Origin: Bergeyella zoohelcum ATCC 43767
GTDB taxonomy: Bacteria; Bacteroidota; Bacteroidia; Flavobacteriales; Weeksellaceae
Direction: 5' to 3'
NCBI RefSeq assembly: GCF_000301075.1
Contig: NZ_JH932293.1
Location: forward strand, 1,860,524-1,924,523
Length of the DNA stretch: 64,000 nt
Shown here: piece after piece, positions 55,205 to 64,000 of the stretch
Numbering within the stretch: position 1 is the stretch's first letter
Layout: each line of letters starts with the position of its first letter
Made by a program: the position numbers and the translations under genes
Notes under the pieces: generated by a model
What the model saw: the letters and a program-made list of their open reading frames with translations, nothing else
What the model was told of the DNA's origin: nothing
The model's database searches: none

Positions 55205-58200
55205 TTAATTTAGGTCTTCAAACTCTTTTTTAGAGCCTACAATAAAGTTTTGGTAATCTTTAAGACCTGTACCTGCAGGAATCTTATGCCCTACAATTAC
55301 ATTTTCTTTCAGACCATTAAGATCATCTATTTTACCTGCTACAGCTGCTTCATTGAGTACTTTAGTAGTCTCTTGGAAAGATGCCGCAGACATGAAAGAT
55401 CTGGTCTGAAGTGCTGCTCTAGTAATTCCCTGAAGCACTGGTGTAGCCGTTGCAGGCAATGCTTCACGCACTTCTACCAACTGCAAGTCCTCTCTTTTCA
55501 ATTTAGAGTTTTCATCTCTCAGCTCACGAGCAGTAATCATTTGCCCAGGCTGGAAAACTTGAGAGTCTCCTGCATCTGTAACCACTTTCATTCCGAAGAT
55601 ACGATTGTTCTCCTCAAGGAAATCATACTTATGCTCCATAGCACCTTCTAAGAACTGCGTATCACCACCATCTACGATGGATACCTTGGTCATCATCTGT
55701 CTTACGATGATTTCAAAGTGTTTATCATCAATTTTCACCCCTTGCAGACGATATACCTCCTGAATTTCATTCACCAGATACTCCTGAACGGCAGTTGGTC
55801 CTTTAATTCTAAGAATATCCTCTGGAGTTACAGAGCCATCAGAAAGTGGCGTACCTGCTCTCACGAAGTCATTTTCCTGAACCAAAATTTGGTTAGAAAG
55901 TTTCACAAGATAGATTTTTCTCTCCCCTGTTTTCGCTTCCACGATGAGTTCTCTATTTCCTCTCTTGATTTTTCCGTAAGACACTACTCCGTCTATTTCT
56001 GTTACTACAGCTGGGTTAGAAGGATTTCTTGCTTCAAAAAGTTCGGTAACTCTCGGAAGACCTCCGGTGATATCCCCTGCTTTCGCAGATTTTCTTGGTA
56101 TTTTTACTAAGACTTTACCCGTCTTAATTTTTTCACCATCGTTTACCATCAAGTGAGCTCCTACTGGTAATGAATACGCTTTTAACTCTTCGCCTTTAGT
56201 ATCTACTACTTTCAGCGTAGGAACGAGCTTCTGACGAGATTCAGAAATTACTTTTTCCTCGAAACCAGTTTGCTCGTCAATTTCCAATTGGAAAGTGTGT
56301 CCTTGTTTAATGTCTTCGTACTCTATTTTACCTGCCGTCTCAGCAATAATTACCGCGTTATAAGGATCCCATTTACAGATGACATCACCTTTTTTCACCT
56401 TATCTCCAGGTTTCACTAAAAGGTCTGAACCATAAGGAATATTGGCTACCATCAGTGGCGTTCTGTTTTCATTATCTGCTACCAAACGGAATTCAGTAGA
56501 ACGAGATACTACTTTCTCTACTTTCTCTCCATTTTCATCTTCAGAAGTTACCGTTCTGATTTCATCCATCTCCACGATACCATCTCTTCTTGCTACAATG
56601 GTAGGATTTTCCGAAACATTCCCTGCGGTACCCCCTTGGTGGAAGGTTCTCAATGTAAGCTGAGTACCTGGCTCCCCGATGGATTGAGCAGCGATGACCC
56701 CTACAGCTTCTCCCATGTGAATAGGTTTTCCTGTAGCGAGGTTTCTACCATAACATTTTGCACAGATACCTCTCTTTGCCTCACAAGTAAGTGGCGAACG
56801 AACTTCTACCGAATCCATTCCCGTAGCTTCTATTCTCTTAGCAATGGCTTCACTGATGATTTCATCAGCACCGATGATGAGTTCGTCTGTATCTGGGTCA
56901 TATACATCATGTAAAGAAACTCTACCGAGTATTCTTTCTGAAAGTGGCTCTACGATTTCATCATTTTTCTTCAATGCCGAAACTTCTACTCCTCTAAGTG
57001 TACCACAATCATCTTCTGTAATGATTACATCTTGAGCTACATCTACAAGACGACGCGTGAGGTAACCCGCATCGGCCGTTTTAAGTGCCGTATCTGCAAG
57101 CCCTTTTCTTGCCCCGTGGGTAGAGATAAAGTATTCCAAAATAGAAAGCCCCTCTTTAAAGTTGGCTACAATTGGGTTTTCAATAATTTCTGCTCCCACA
57201 GAACCTGCTTTTTGAGGTTTTGCCATCAAACCACGCATACCAGAGAGCTGACGAATCTGCTCTTTAGATCCCCTTGCTCCAGAATCCAGCATCATATACA
57301 CTGAGTTGAACCCACCTTGGTCGGTTTTCATTCTGCTCATAATCATGTCTGTAAGACTGGCGTTAGTATTCGTCCAAACATCAATTACTTGGTTATAACG
57401 CTCGGTATCTGTGATAAGACCCATGTTATAGTTTCCAGTAATTTCGTTTACATTTTCTACCGCTTGAGCGATCATGGCTTTCTTCTCTTCAGGAACCACA
57501 ATATCTCCTAATGAGAAAGAAAGTCCTCCTTTAAAAGCGTTAGCATATCCTAAATCCTTCATATCGTCCAAGAATTTCACCGTAGTAGGGAAATCAGTAT
57601 CGGCAAGAATTCTACCGATGACATTACGAAGTGATTTTTTGGTCAAGAGTTCATTCACAAAACCTACTTGTTCTGGTACGATTTGGTTAAACAAAATTCT
57701 ACCTACCGTAGTATCAATAAGTTTTGTAACGATTTCTCCATTTTCTTGTTTTACTGGTAATTTACATTTTACCTTAGCATTAAGAGAAACTTTTCCTTCT
57801 GCGTAAGCAATCTCCGCTTCCTCTGGTGAGTAGAATGCGAGTCCTTCTCCTAGCACTTTATTATCTTCTGTAGAATGTGCTTCTTTGGTCATGAAGTAAA
57901 GCCCTAGTACCATGTCTTGAGACGGTACGGTAATCGGAGAGCCATTAGCAGGGTTCAAAATATTTTGAGAACCGAGCATCAAAAGCTGAGCTTCTAGGAT
58001 AGCCTCTGGACCTAATGGCAAGTGTACCGCCATCTGGTCACCGTCAAAGTCGGCGTTAAATGCCGTAGTTACTAGTGGGTGAAGCTGAATCGCTTTTCCT
58101 TCAATCATCTTAGGCTGGAAAGCTTGGATACCTAAACGGTGAAGCGTAGGTGCCCTGTTCAGAAGCACAGGATGACCTTTCATCACATTTTCTAAGATGT

Positions 58201-59470
58201 CATACACTACAGGTTCTTTTTTATCGATAATTCTCTTGGCAGATTTTACCGTTTTCACAATGCCTCTTTCAATTAATTTTCTGATGATAAAAGGCTTATA
58301 AAGCTCTGCAGCCATATTCTTAGGAATACCACATTCGTGAAGTTGTAGGTTTGGACCTACTACAATTACCGAACGAGCAGAGTAATCCACACGCTTACCT
58401 AATAGATTCTGACGGAAACGCCCTTGCTTACCTTTGAGTGAATCTGAAAGAGATTTAAGTGGTCTATTGGATTCTGATTTTACTGCAGATGATTTTCTAG
58501 TATTATCAAATAAAGAATCTACTGCTTCCTGAAGCATACGCTTCTCGTTTCTCAAAATCACTTCTGGAGCTTTGATTTCCAAAAGTCTTTTCAGACGATT
58601 GTTTCTAATGATTACCCTTCTATAAAGGTCATTCAAATCTGATGTAGCAAAACGCCCTCCGTCCAATGGAACAAGTGGTCTAAGCTCTGGCGGGATTACA
58701 GGAAGTACACGCATCACCATCCATTCTGGGCGGTTAATCATTCGGGTGTTAGCTCCTCTTAATGCTTCTACCACATTGAGACGCTTAAGTGCTTCCGTTC
58801 TTCTTTGTTTAGAGCTTTCATTATGTGCCTTATGTCTGAGGTCAAAAGATAAGGCATCAAGGTCTATTCTTTTCAATAAATCTTCAATAGCTTCTGCCCC
58901 CATTTTTGCAATGAATTTATTAGGGTCAGAGTCATCAAGATATTGATTTTCTACTGGAAGTGTATCTAATACATCTAGATATTCTTCTTCCGTAAGAAAC
59001 TCCATTTCTTCAAAATCAGAGCCGTCCGCTTTTTTAGCGATTCCTTGCTGAATGACCACATATCTTTCATAATAAATGATCATATCTAATTTTTTAGAAG
59101 GAATTCCTAAAAGGTATCCTATTTTGTTAGGCAAAGAACGGAAATACCAAATATGGGCGATAGGTACTACTAAATTAATATGTCCTATTCTTTCTCTTCT
59201 TACCTTTTTTTCAGTAACTTCCACTCCACAGCGGTCGCACACGATACCTTTGTAGCGGATTCTCTTATACTTACCACAAGCACATTCATAATCCTTTACA
59301 GGGCCGAATATTTTTTCGCAAAATAACCCGTCTCTTTCAGGCTTATGCGTACGGTAGTTAATCGTTTCTGGCTTTAGTACTTCCCCTCTAGATTCTTGAA
59401 GAATAGATTCTGGTGAAGCGAGCCCTATTGAGATTTTACTAAATCTACTTGTTTTATTTTTATTTGACAT
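55205..59470 (-). CDS. rpoC: DNA-directed RNA polymerase subunit beta'
   Basis: Largest subunit of RNA polymerase; with RpoB it forms the active centre. It has 1421 residues, the usual Bacteroidota length. Zn1 ligands are C63, C65, C78 and C81 (YECACG ... VCDRCG). The catalytic NADFDGD is at 472-478, with three Mg-binding Asp. The second zinc site is near [13 protein letters not shown], followed by the trigger loop [13 protein letters not shown]. It lies 92 nt after rpoB; that spacer holds short aattaggta repeats but no terminator. Confidence 0.99.
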   Translation of the reverse strand: MSNKNKTSRFSKISIGLASPESILQESRGEVLKPETINYRTHKPERDGLFCEKIFGPVKDYECACGKYKRIRYKGIVCDRCGVEVTEKKVRRERIGHINLVVPIAHIWYFRSLPNKIGYLLGIPSKKLDMIIYYERYVVIQQGIAKKADGSDFEEMEFLTEEEYLDVLDTLPVENQYLDDSDPNKFIAKMGAEAIEDLLKRIDLDALSFDLRHKAHNESSKQRRTEALKRLNVVEALRGANTRMINRPEWMVMRVLPVIPPELRPLVPLDGGRFATSDLNDLYRRVIIRNNRLKRLLEIKAPEVILRNEKRMLQEAVDSLFDNTRKSSAVKSESNRPLKSLSDSLKGKQGRFRQNLLGKRVDYSARSVIVVGPNLQLHECGIPKNMAAELYKPFIIRKLIERGIVKTVKSAKRIIDKKEPVVYDILENVMKGHPVLLNRAPTLHRLGIQAFQPKMIEGKAIQLHPLVTTAFNADFDGDQMAVHLPLGPEAILEAQLLMLGSQNILNPANGSPITVPSQDMVLGLYFMTKEAHSTEDNKVLGEGLAFYSPEEAEIAYAEGKVSLNAKVKCKLPVKQENGEIVTKLIDTTVGRILFNQIVPEQVGFVNELLTKKSLRNVIGRILADTDFPTTVKFLDDMKDLGYANAFKGGLSFSLGDIVVPEEKKAMIAQAVENVNEITGNYNMGLITDTERYNQVIDVWTNTNASLTDMIMSRMKTDQGGFNSVYMMLDSGARGSKEQIRQLSGMRGLMAKPQKAGSVGAEIIENPIVANFKEGLSILEYFISTHGARKGLADTALKTADAGYLTRRLVDVAQDVIITEDDCGTLRGVEVSALKKNDEIVEPLSERILGRVSLHDVYDPDTDELIIGADEIISEAIAKRIEATGMDSVEVRSPLTCEAKRGICAKCYGRNLATGKPIHMGEAVGVIAAQSIGEPGTQLTLRTFHQGGTAGNVSENPTIVARRDGIVEMDEIRTVTSEDENGEKVEKVVSRSTEFRLVADNENRTPLMVANIPYGSDLLVKPGDKVKKGDVICKWDPYNAVIIAETAGKIEYEDIKQGHTFQLEIDEQTGFEEKVISESRQKLVPTLKVVDTKGEELKAYSLPVGAHLMVNDGEKIKTGKVLVKIPRKSAKAGDITGGLPRVTELFEARNPSNPAVVTEIDGVVSYGKIKRGNRELIVEAKTGERKIYLVKLSNQILVQENDFVRAGTPLSDGSVTPEDILRIKGPTAVQEYLVNEIQEVYRLQGVKIDDKHFEIIVRQMMTKVSIVDGGDTQFLEGAMEHKYDFLEENNRIFGMKVVTDAGDSQVFQPGQMITARELRDENSKLKREDLQLVEVREALPATATPVLQGITRAALQTRSFMSAASFQETTKVLNEAAVAGKIDDLNGLKENVIVGHKIPAGTGLKDYQNFIVGSKKEFEDLN

Positions 59471-59562
59471 TTTAATTTTGATTAAAAGATTAATTAAAGA
59501 ATTAGGTAATTAGGTAATTTGATAATTATCTCATTCCCAAATTATCCCATTCTCACATTAAA

Positions 59563-62500
59563 TTACTCTTCAAGTCTCACATCAAGTCCAAGACCTTGTA
59601 ACTCATGGAGCAATACATTAAAAGATTCTGGAATACCTGGCTCAGGCATCGCTTCACCTTTCGCAATCGCTTCATAAGTTTTGGCTCTACCAATGACATC
59701 ATCAGACTTCACGGTCAAGATTTCTCTCAAGATATTAGACGCACCGAAGGCTTCCAATGCCCAAACCTCCATCTCTCCGAAACGCTGACCACCAAACTGT
59801 GCTTTACCACCGAGTGGCTGTTGCGTAATGAGCGAGTAAGGACCAATAGAACGAGCGTGCATCTTATCATCTACCATGTGTCCGAGTTTCAGCATATAGA
59901 TTACCCCCACAGTAGCTGGCTGAGTAAATCTTTCCCCAGTACCTCCGTCATACAGATAAGTATTTCCGTATCTTGGTAATCCTGCTTCATCAGTATATTT
60001 GGTAATCTCATCTAAGGAAGCACCATCAAAGATAGGTGTAGCAAACTTCAATCCGAGTTTTTTACCTGCCCATCCAAGAACGGTTTCATAAATCTGTCCA
60101 ATGTTCATACGAGAAGGTACCCCCAGTGGGTTCAGTACAATATCTACTGGTGTTCCATCTTCTAGGAATGGCATATCTTCTTCACGAACAATTCTAGAAA
60201 CGATACCTTTGTTACCGTGACGCCCTGCCATTTTATCTCCTACATTCAGTTTACGCTTCTTAGCGATGTACACCTTAGCAAGTTTCATGATACCTGCTGG
60301 TAACTCATCACCGATAGAAAGTGCATATTTTTCACGGTTTCTAATTCCCGCAATATCGTTGTACTTGATTTTATAATTGTGAATCAATTGTCTAATCAAA
60401 TCATTTTTCTCTGCATCTACCGTCCAGTCTGACCCACTTACATGCACATAATCTTCTACAGACTGTAATAGTCTCAAGCTGAATTTTTGTCCTTTACCGA
60501 TGATTTCTTCGTCTAGGTCATTTTTCACCCCTTGAGAGGTTTTACCATTTACTAAGACATTCAATTTATCTATGAGGATAGAGCGAAGTTCATTAAATTT
60601 CTTTTGGAATTTATTTTCTATTTCTTCGAGCTTAAGTTTTTCTTCCGCTCTCTTCTTTTTATCTTTGATATTTCTAGAGAATAATTTCTTATCAATTACT
60701 ACACCGTAGAGTGACGAATCTGCCTTAAGTGAAGCATCTTTCACATCTCCCGCCTTGTCTCCAAAGATGGCTCTTAGGAGTTTTTCCTCTGGCGTAGGGT
60801 CAGACTCTCCTTTTGGTGTAATTTTACCAATCATGATATCTCCAGGCTTCACCTCGGCTCCGATACGAATCATTCCATTCTCATCCAAATCTTTGGTAGC
60901 CTCTTCAGAAACATTCGGAATATCAGAAGTCAATTCTTCCATACCTAGTTTGGTATCACGAACTTCCAATGAATACTCATCTATATGGATAGAAGTAAAC
61001 CAGTCTTCACGCACCACTTTTTCATTGATTACAATCGCATCCTCGAAGTTGTACCCTTTCCAAGGCATGAATGCCACTACAAGGTTTCTACCGATGGCCA
61101 ATTCTCCATTTTCAGTAGCGTATCCATCACAAAGTACTTGTCCTTTCTCTACTTTATCTCCTACTCTTACATTTGGACGAAGGGTAATGGTAGTAGATTG
61201 ATTGGTCTTACGGAATTTGGTTAAGTTATAAGTTTTCTCCGCTGACTCAAAGGATACGATATCCTCATCCTCCGTACGGTCATACTTAATAACAATTTTA
61301 TTCGCATCTACATACTGTACTACTCCCGTTCCTTCTGCATTGATGAGGACTCTAGAATCTTTCGCCACTTGTTTCTCCAATCCTGTACCTACAATTGGAG
61401 CTTCAGGTCTTAATAGAGGTACTGCCTGACGCATCATGTTCGATCCCATGAGTGCACGGTTCGCATCATCATGTTCCAAGAAAGGAATAAGTGATGCTGA
61501 AATTCCAGAAATTTGGTTCGGAGCTACATCTATTAAATCTACTTGATTAGGTTCTACCACAGGATAATCACCATCTAGACGAGCGATGATACGGTCTGTT
61601 TCAAACTCTCCTTTATCACTCAGTTCTACATTCGCCTGAGCAATTACCTTAGATTCTTCATCTTCGGCATTAAGGTAAATAGGCTCACCATTCAGGTTTA
61701 CTTTACCATTCTTTACCTCTCTATATGGCGTTTCAATGAATCCTAAATTATTGATTTTAGCATAAATACCTAGGGAAGAAATCAAACCAATGTTCGGACC
61801 TTCTGGCGTTTCAATCGGACAAATTCTTCCGTAGTGGGTATGGTGAACATCTCTCACCTCGAAACCTGCTCTTTCTCTAGAAAGCCCACCAGGCCCTAGT
61901 GCTGATAATCTTCTCTTGTGCGTAATCTCAGAAAGTGGATTGGTTTGATCCATGAACTGAGAAAGCTGATTGGTACCGAAGAATGAATTGATCACAGAAG
62001 TCAATGTTTTTGCATTCACCAAATCAATAGGTGTAAATATCTCATTATCACGAACATTCATTCTTTCACGAATAGTTCTAGCAATTCTAGAAAGCCCTAC
62101 TCCAAACTGACCTGCCAGCTGCTCTCCAACGGTCTTAATTCTTCTGTTCGAAAGGTGGTCAATGTCATCTACTTCTGCTTTAGAGTTAGCCAATTCTATC
62201 AAATGACGAACAATAGCGATGAAATCTTCCTTAGTAAGCACTTCAGTATCTTCTGGAATAGAGAGACCTAGCTTTTTGTTTAGCCTATATCTACCTACCT
62301 CCCCTAATGAATACCTTTGCTCTGAGAAGAATAATTTTTCAATGATTCCTCTTGCGGTTTCCTCATCTGGTGGATCAGCATTTCTCAACTGACGATAGAT
62401 GTACTCTACCGCCTCTTTTTCTGAGTTGGTAGGGTCTTTTTGAAGTGTATTTTGGATGATAGAAAATTCTGATGAGTTTTCATTGTGAATCAAAATAGAT

Positions 62501-63390
62501 TTCACACCTGCTTCCAAAATAATATCAATATGTTCTTTTTCGAGGATAGTTTCACGCTCAAGAATGATTTCATTTCTTTCGATAGAAACCACTTCTCCCG
62601 TATCTTCATCCACAAAATCTTCAAACCAAGTATTCAGCACTCTGGCTGCCAAGGTTCTTCCTTCTACCTTTTTCAGTGCAGCTTTAGATACTTTTACCTC
62701 TTCCGCAAGGTCAAAAATCTGAAGAATATCTTTATCTGATTCATAACCAATGGCTCTGAGTAGCGTAGTGAGTGGTAATTTCTTCTTACGGTCAATGTAA
62801 GCATACATCACATTATTGATGTCGGTAGTAAATTCCATCCAAGACCCTTTAAATGGGATAATTCTGGAGTAATAGAGCTTAGTACCATTAGCATGATAAG
62901 TTTGCCCAAAGAACACCCCTGGAGAACGGTGTAGCTGAGTTACGATAACACGCTCCGCCCCATTGATAATAAAAGAGCCTGACGGCGTCATATAAGGTAC
63001 TGGGCCTAGATATACATCTTGAATTACAGTTTGGAAATCTTCGTGTTCAGGATCTGTACAGTATAATTTAAGCCTTGCTTTTAAAGGTACAGAATAAGTA
63101 AGTCCTCTCTCCACACATTCATCTATAGAATAACGAGGAGAATCTACCAAATAATCTAAAAACTCCAAAACGAATTGGTTTCTGGAGTCAGAAATTGGGA
63201 AATTTTCTTGAAAAGTTTTGTAAAGACCTTCATTTACACGGTCTTCCGGAAGGGTATCCAGCTGAAAGAAGTCTTTAAAAGACTCAATTTGGATATCCAA
63301 AAAATCCGGTGCTGCTATTCTTCCTTTAGCAGAAGCGAAATTAATTCGTTCTGTAGCAGCAGGGCTTTTTGAAGCTTTAGTTTTACTCAT
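59563..63390 (-). CDS. rpoB: DNA-directed RNA polymerase subunit beta
   Basis: Second-largest RNA polymerase subunit and the target of rifampicin. It has 1275 residues. The rifampicin region [34 protein letters not shown] is intact with the usual Ser, Asp and His residues. [10 protein letters not shown] and the C-terminal [15 protein letters not shown] are typical. The gene starts with ATG at 63390. It has its own leader and is not directly preceded by rplL, unlike the usual order. Confidence 0.99.
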   Translation of the reverse strand: MSKTKASKSPAATERINFASAKGRIAAPDFLDIQIESFKDFFQLDTLPEDRVNEGLYKTFQENFPISDSRNQFVLEFLDYLVDSPRYSIDECVERGLTYSVPLKARLKLYCTDPEHEDFQTVIQDVYLGPVPYMTPSGSFIINGAERVIVTQLHRSPGVFFGQTYHANGTKLYYSRIIPFKGSWMEFTTDINNVMYAYIDRKKKLPLTTLLRAIGYESDKDILQIFDLAEEVKVSKAALKKVEGRTLAARVLNTWFEDFVDEDTGEVVSIERNEIILERETILEKEHIDIILEAGVKSILIHNENSSEFSIIQNTLQKDPTNSEKEAVEYIYRQLRNADPPDEETARGIIEKLFFSEQRYSLGEVGRYRLNKKLGLSIPEDTEVLTKEDFIAIVRHLIELANSKAEVDDIDHLSNRRIKTVGEQLAGQFGVGLSRIARTIRERMNVRDNEIFTPIDLVNAKTLTSVINSFFGTNQLSQFMDQTNPLSEITHKRRLSALGPGGLSRERAGFEVRDVHHTHYGRICPIETPEGPNIGLISSLGIYAKINNLGFIETPYREVKNGKVNLNGEPIYLNAEDEESKVIAQANVELSDKGEFETDRIIARLDGDYPVVEPNQVDLIDVAPNQISGISASLIPFLEHDDANRALMGSNMMRQAVPLLRPEAPIVGTGLEKQVAKDSRVLINAEGTGVVQYVDANKIVIKYDRTEDEDIVSFESAEKTYNLTKFRKTNQSTTITLRPNVRVGDKVEKGQVLCDGYATENGELAIGRNLVVAFMPWKGYNFEDAIVINEKVVREDWFTSIHIDEYSLEVRDTKLGMEELTSDIPNVSEEATKDLDENGMIRIGAEVKPGDIMIGKITPKGESDPTPEEKLLRAIFGDKAGDVKDASLKADSSLYGVVIDKKLFSRNIKDKKKRAEEKLKLEEIENKFQKKFNELRSILIDKLNVLVNGKTSQGVKNDLDEEIIGKGQKFSLRLLQSVEDYVHVSGSDWTVDAEKNDLIRQLIHNYKIKYNDIAGIRNREKYALSIGDELPAGIMKLAKVYIAKKRKLNVGDKMAGRHGNKGIVSRIVREEDMPFLEDGTPVDIVLNPLGVPSRMNIGQIYETVLGWAGKKLGLKFATPIFDGASLDEITKYTDEAGLPRYGNTYLYDGGTGERFTQPATVGVIYMLKLGHMVDDKMHARSIGPYSLITQQPLGGKAQFGGQRFGEMEVWALEAFGASNILREILTVKSDDVIGRAKTYEAIAKGEAMPEPGIPESFNVLLHELQGLGLDVRLEE

Positions 63391-63718
63391 AAAGTAATAA
63401 ATAAAGTGTTGGGTTAAAAAATATTTTGATTTTGCTTAAAAATATCTGGAAGAAAGATAGAAAACACTTTATTCTTAGAAAGACCTTGATTTTGGCACAT
63501 CCATTCAGCAGTCTTTCAGATAAGAGCATATTTCTAAAAATCTATCCAAACTGCAACTCCGGTATATCTTTTCACGGCGTAGTGCAAAATATTTTTAGTA
63601 AATTAATTTTGAACAAAGAAAACGCTCTACCACATACAAACAAGAAACACCCCTTTGAAAAAAGGAGTTATCTCATCTGTTCATCGTAAAAAAATATTCT
63701 CTGTGCCAAAATATTTTG
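63391..63718 (-). promoter_or_regulatory. rpoB leader region
   Basis: About 320 nt between the -7 element at 63719 and the rpoB ATG. No open frame here looks real. It includes a hairpin at 63649-63668 (8-bp stem, arms ACTCCTTT/AAAGGGGT in minus-strand RNA). The length and structure are compatible with an autoregulatory or attenuating leader, but I recognise no known RNA family. Confidence 0.45.
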
Positions 63719-63726
63719 CAAAGATA
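63719..63726 (-). promoter_or_regulatory. Putative rpoB promoter
   Basis: The minus strand reads TATCTTTG (TAnnTTTG). It is the only good match in the 404-bp gap between rpoB and the phosphatase gene. Confidence 0.55.
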
Positions 63727-63794
63727 AGAAAAAAAATAAAAAATAAAAAGAAGAGAAAAGACTATCCTAGGCTAATTACAAATAAAATTCAAAT

Positions 63795-64000
63795 CTACTC
63801 TTCTTCTCCTTTAGTGATTTTCTGATACATTTTTTTGATGAGTCCATCGGCAACAGATATCTTAGGGACATAGATTTTATTAATACCCGACCAACTCATC
63901 ACCTTAGTATAAATTTCTAATGCAGGCACCAAAACATCCGCCCTATCTTCTCTAATATGATAAGTTTTCATCCTTTCCTCCACGGTAAGTTGGCTGAGTT
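63795..64000 (-). CDS. Ppx/GppA phosphatase, C-terminal end (partial)
   Basis: The last ~67 codons of a gene that continues beyond the right edge. The frame is open to position 64000 (…TVEERMKTYHIREDRADV…). The segment HIREDRADVLVPALEIY with the later KISVADGLI is the C-terminal signature of the Ppx/GppA exopolyphosphatase/pppGpp phosphatase family (R-A-D-x-x-x-P-A, then D-G-x-I). A GTG at 63983 is an internal codon, not the start. Ppx degrades polyphosphate or pppGpp; which one cannot be told from this part. Confidence 0.8.
   Translation of the reverse strand, partial: LSQLTVEERMKTYHIREDRADVLVPALEIYTKVMSWSGINKIYVPKISVADGLIKKMYQKITKGEEE

Noticed and set aside
55250-63372. Many open frames opposite rpoC and rpoB, up to 148 codons
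   Set aside because: They are antisense shadows of two highly conserved genes with biased codons; none has a promoter or family-like features.

Overview
The window looks like chromosome of an AT-rich member of the Bacteroidota, most likely class Flavobacteriia and probably near the Chryseobacterium/Riemerella group (Weeksellaceae). Evidence: promoters of the TAnnTTTG type, a type IX secretion sorting domain on the SGNH hydrolase, a GLPGLI-family protein, a DUF3467 gene next to rpoC, and few clear Shine-Dalgarno sites. I see no rRNA, tRNA, transposase or CRISPR array. The genus is inference.

Region 1 (1-12.1 kb) is housekeeping and stress defence: katG and prfC on the minus strand; CPBP protease, rdgB and rnz on the plus strand; a peroxiredoxin-thioredoxin-small protein module; a SanA-like membrane protein; a secreted SGNH hydrolase; a nine-copy 21-bp tandem repeat; and a polysaccharide-deacetylase lipoprotein. 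katG and the peroxiredoxin gene both carry an ATAG-N7-CTAT-like (OxyR-type) site upstream, suggesting a shared peroxide response.

Region 2 (12.1-21.6 kb, minus strand) is a type I restriction-modification operon, hsdM-rhuM-fic-rhuM fragment-hsdS-DUF1016 nuclease-hsdR. It carries embedded accessory genes, a duplicated hsdM 3' end that flanks the rhuM gene, and an HsdS spacer with in-frame 4-residue repeats. A truncated SWIM-domain gene lies at its upstream edge.

Region 3 (21.6-49.5 kb, minus strand) is a large surface-polysaccharide locus. The upstream half (49.5-37.7 kb) holds a flippase, a polymerase, glycosyltransferases, a beta-helix protein and the UDP-N-acetyl-L-fucosamine genes fnlA/fnlB/fnlC with a WbuB-like transferase. 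Two four-helix-bundle genes interrupt it, one with a frameshift. The downstream half (37.4-21.7 kb) holds wza, wzc, a UDP-sugar dehydrogenase, a second flippase and polymerase, more glycosyltransferases, a PglC-like initiating transferase, and an ATP-grasp/HAD/aminotransferase group that probably makes or decorates an amino sugar.

Region 4 (49.7-64 kb) returns to core genes: udk, a DivIC/FtsB-like gene, the methylmalonyl-CoA mutase small subunit, a GLPGLI protein, a methyltransferase and an OmpA-like lipoprotein on the plus strand; then DUF3467, rpoC, rpoB and the end of a Ppx/GppA phosphatase gene on the minus strand. rpoB is not preceded by rplL here; it has its own roughly 320-nt leader.
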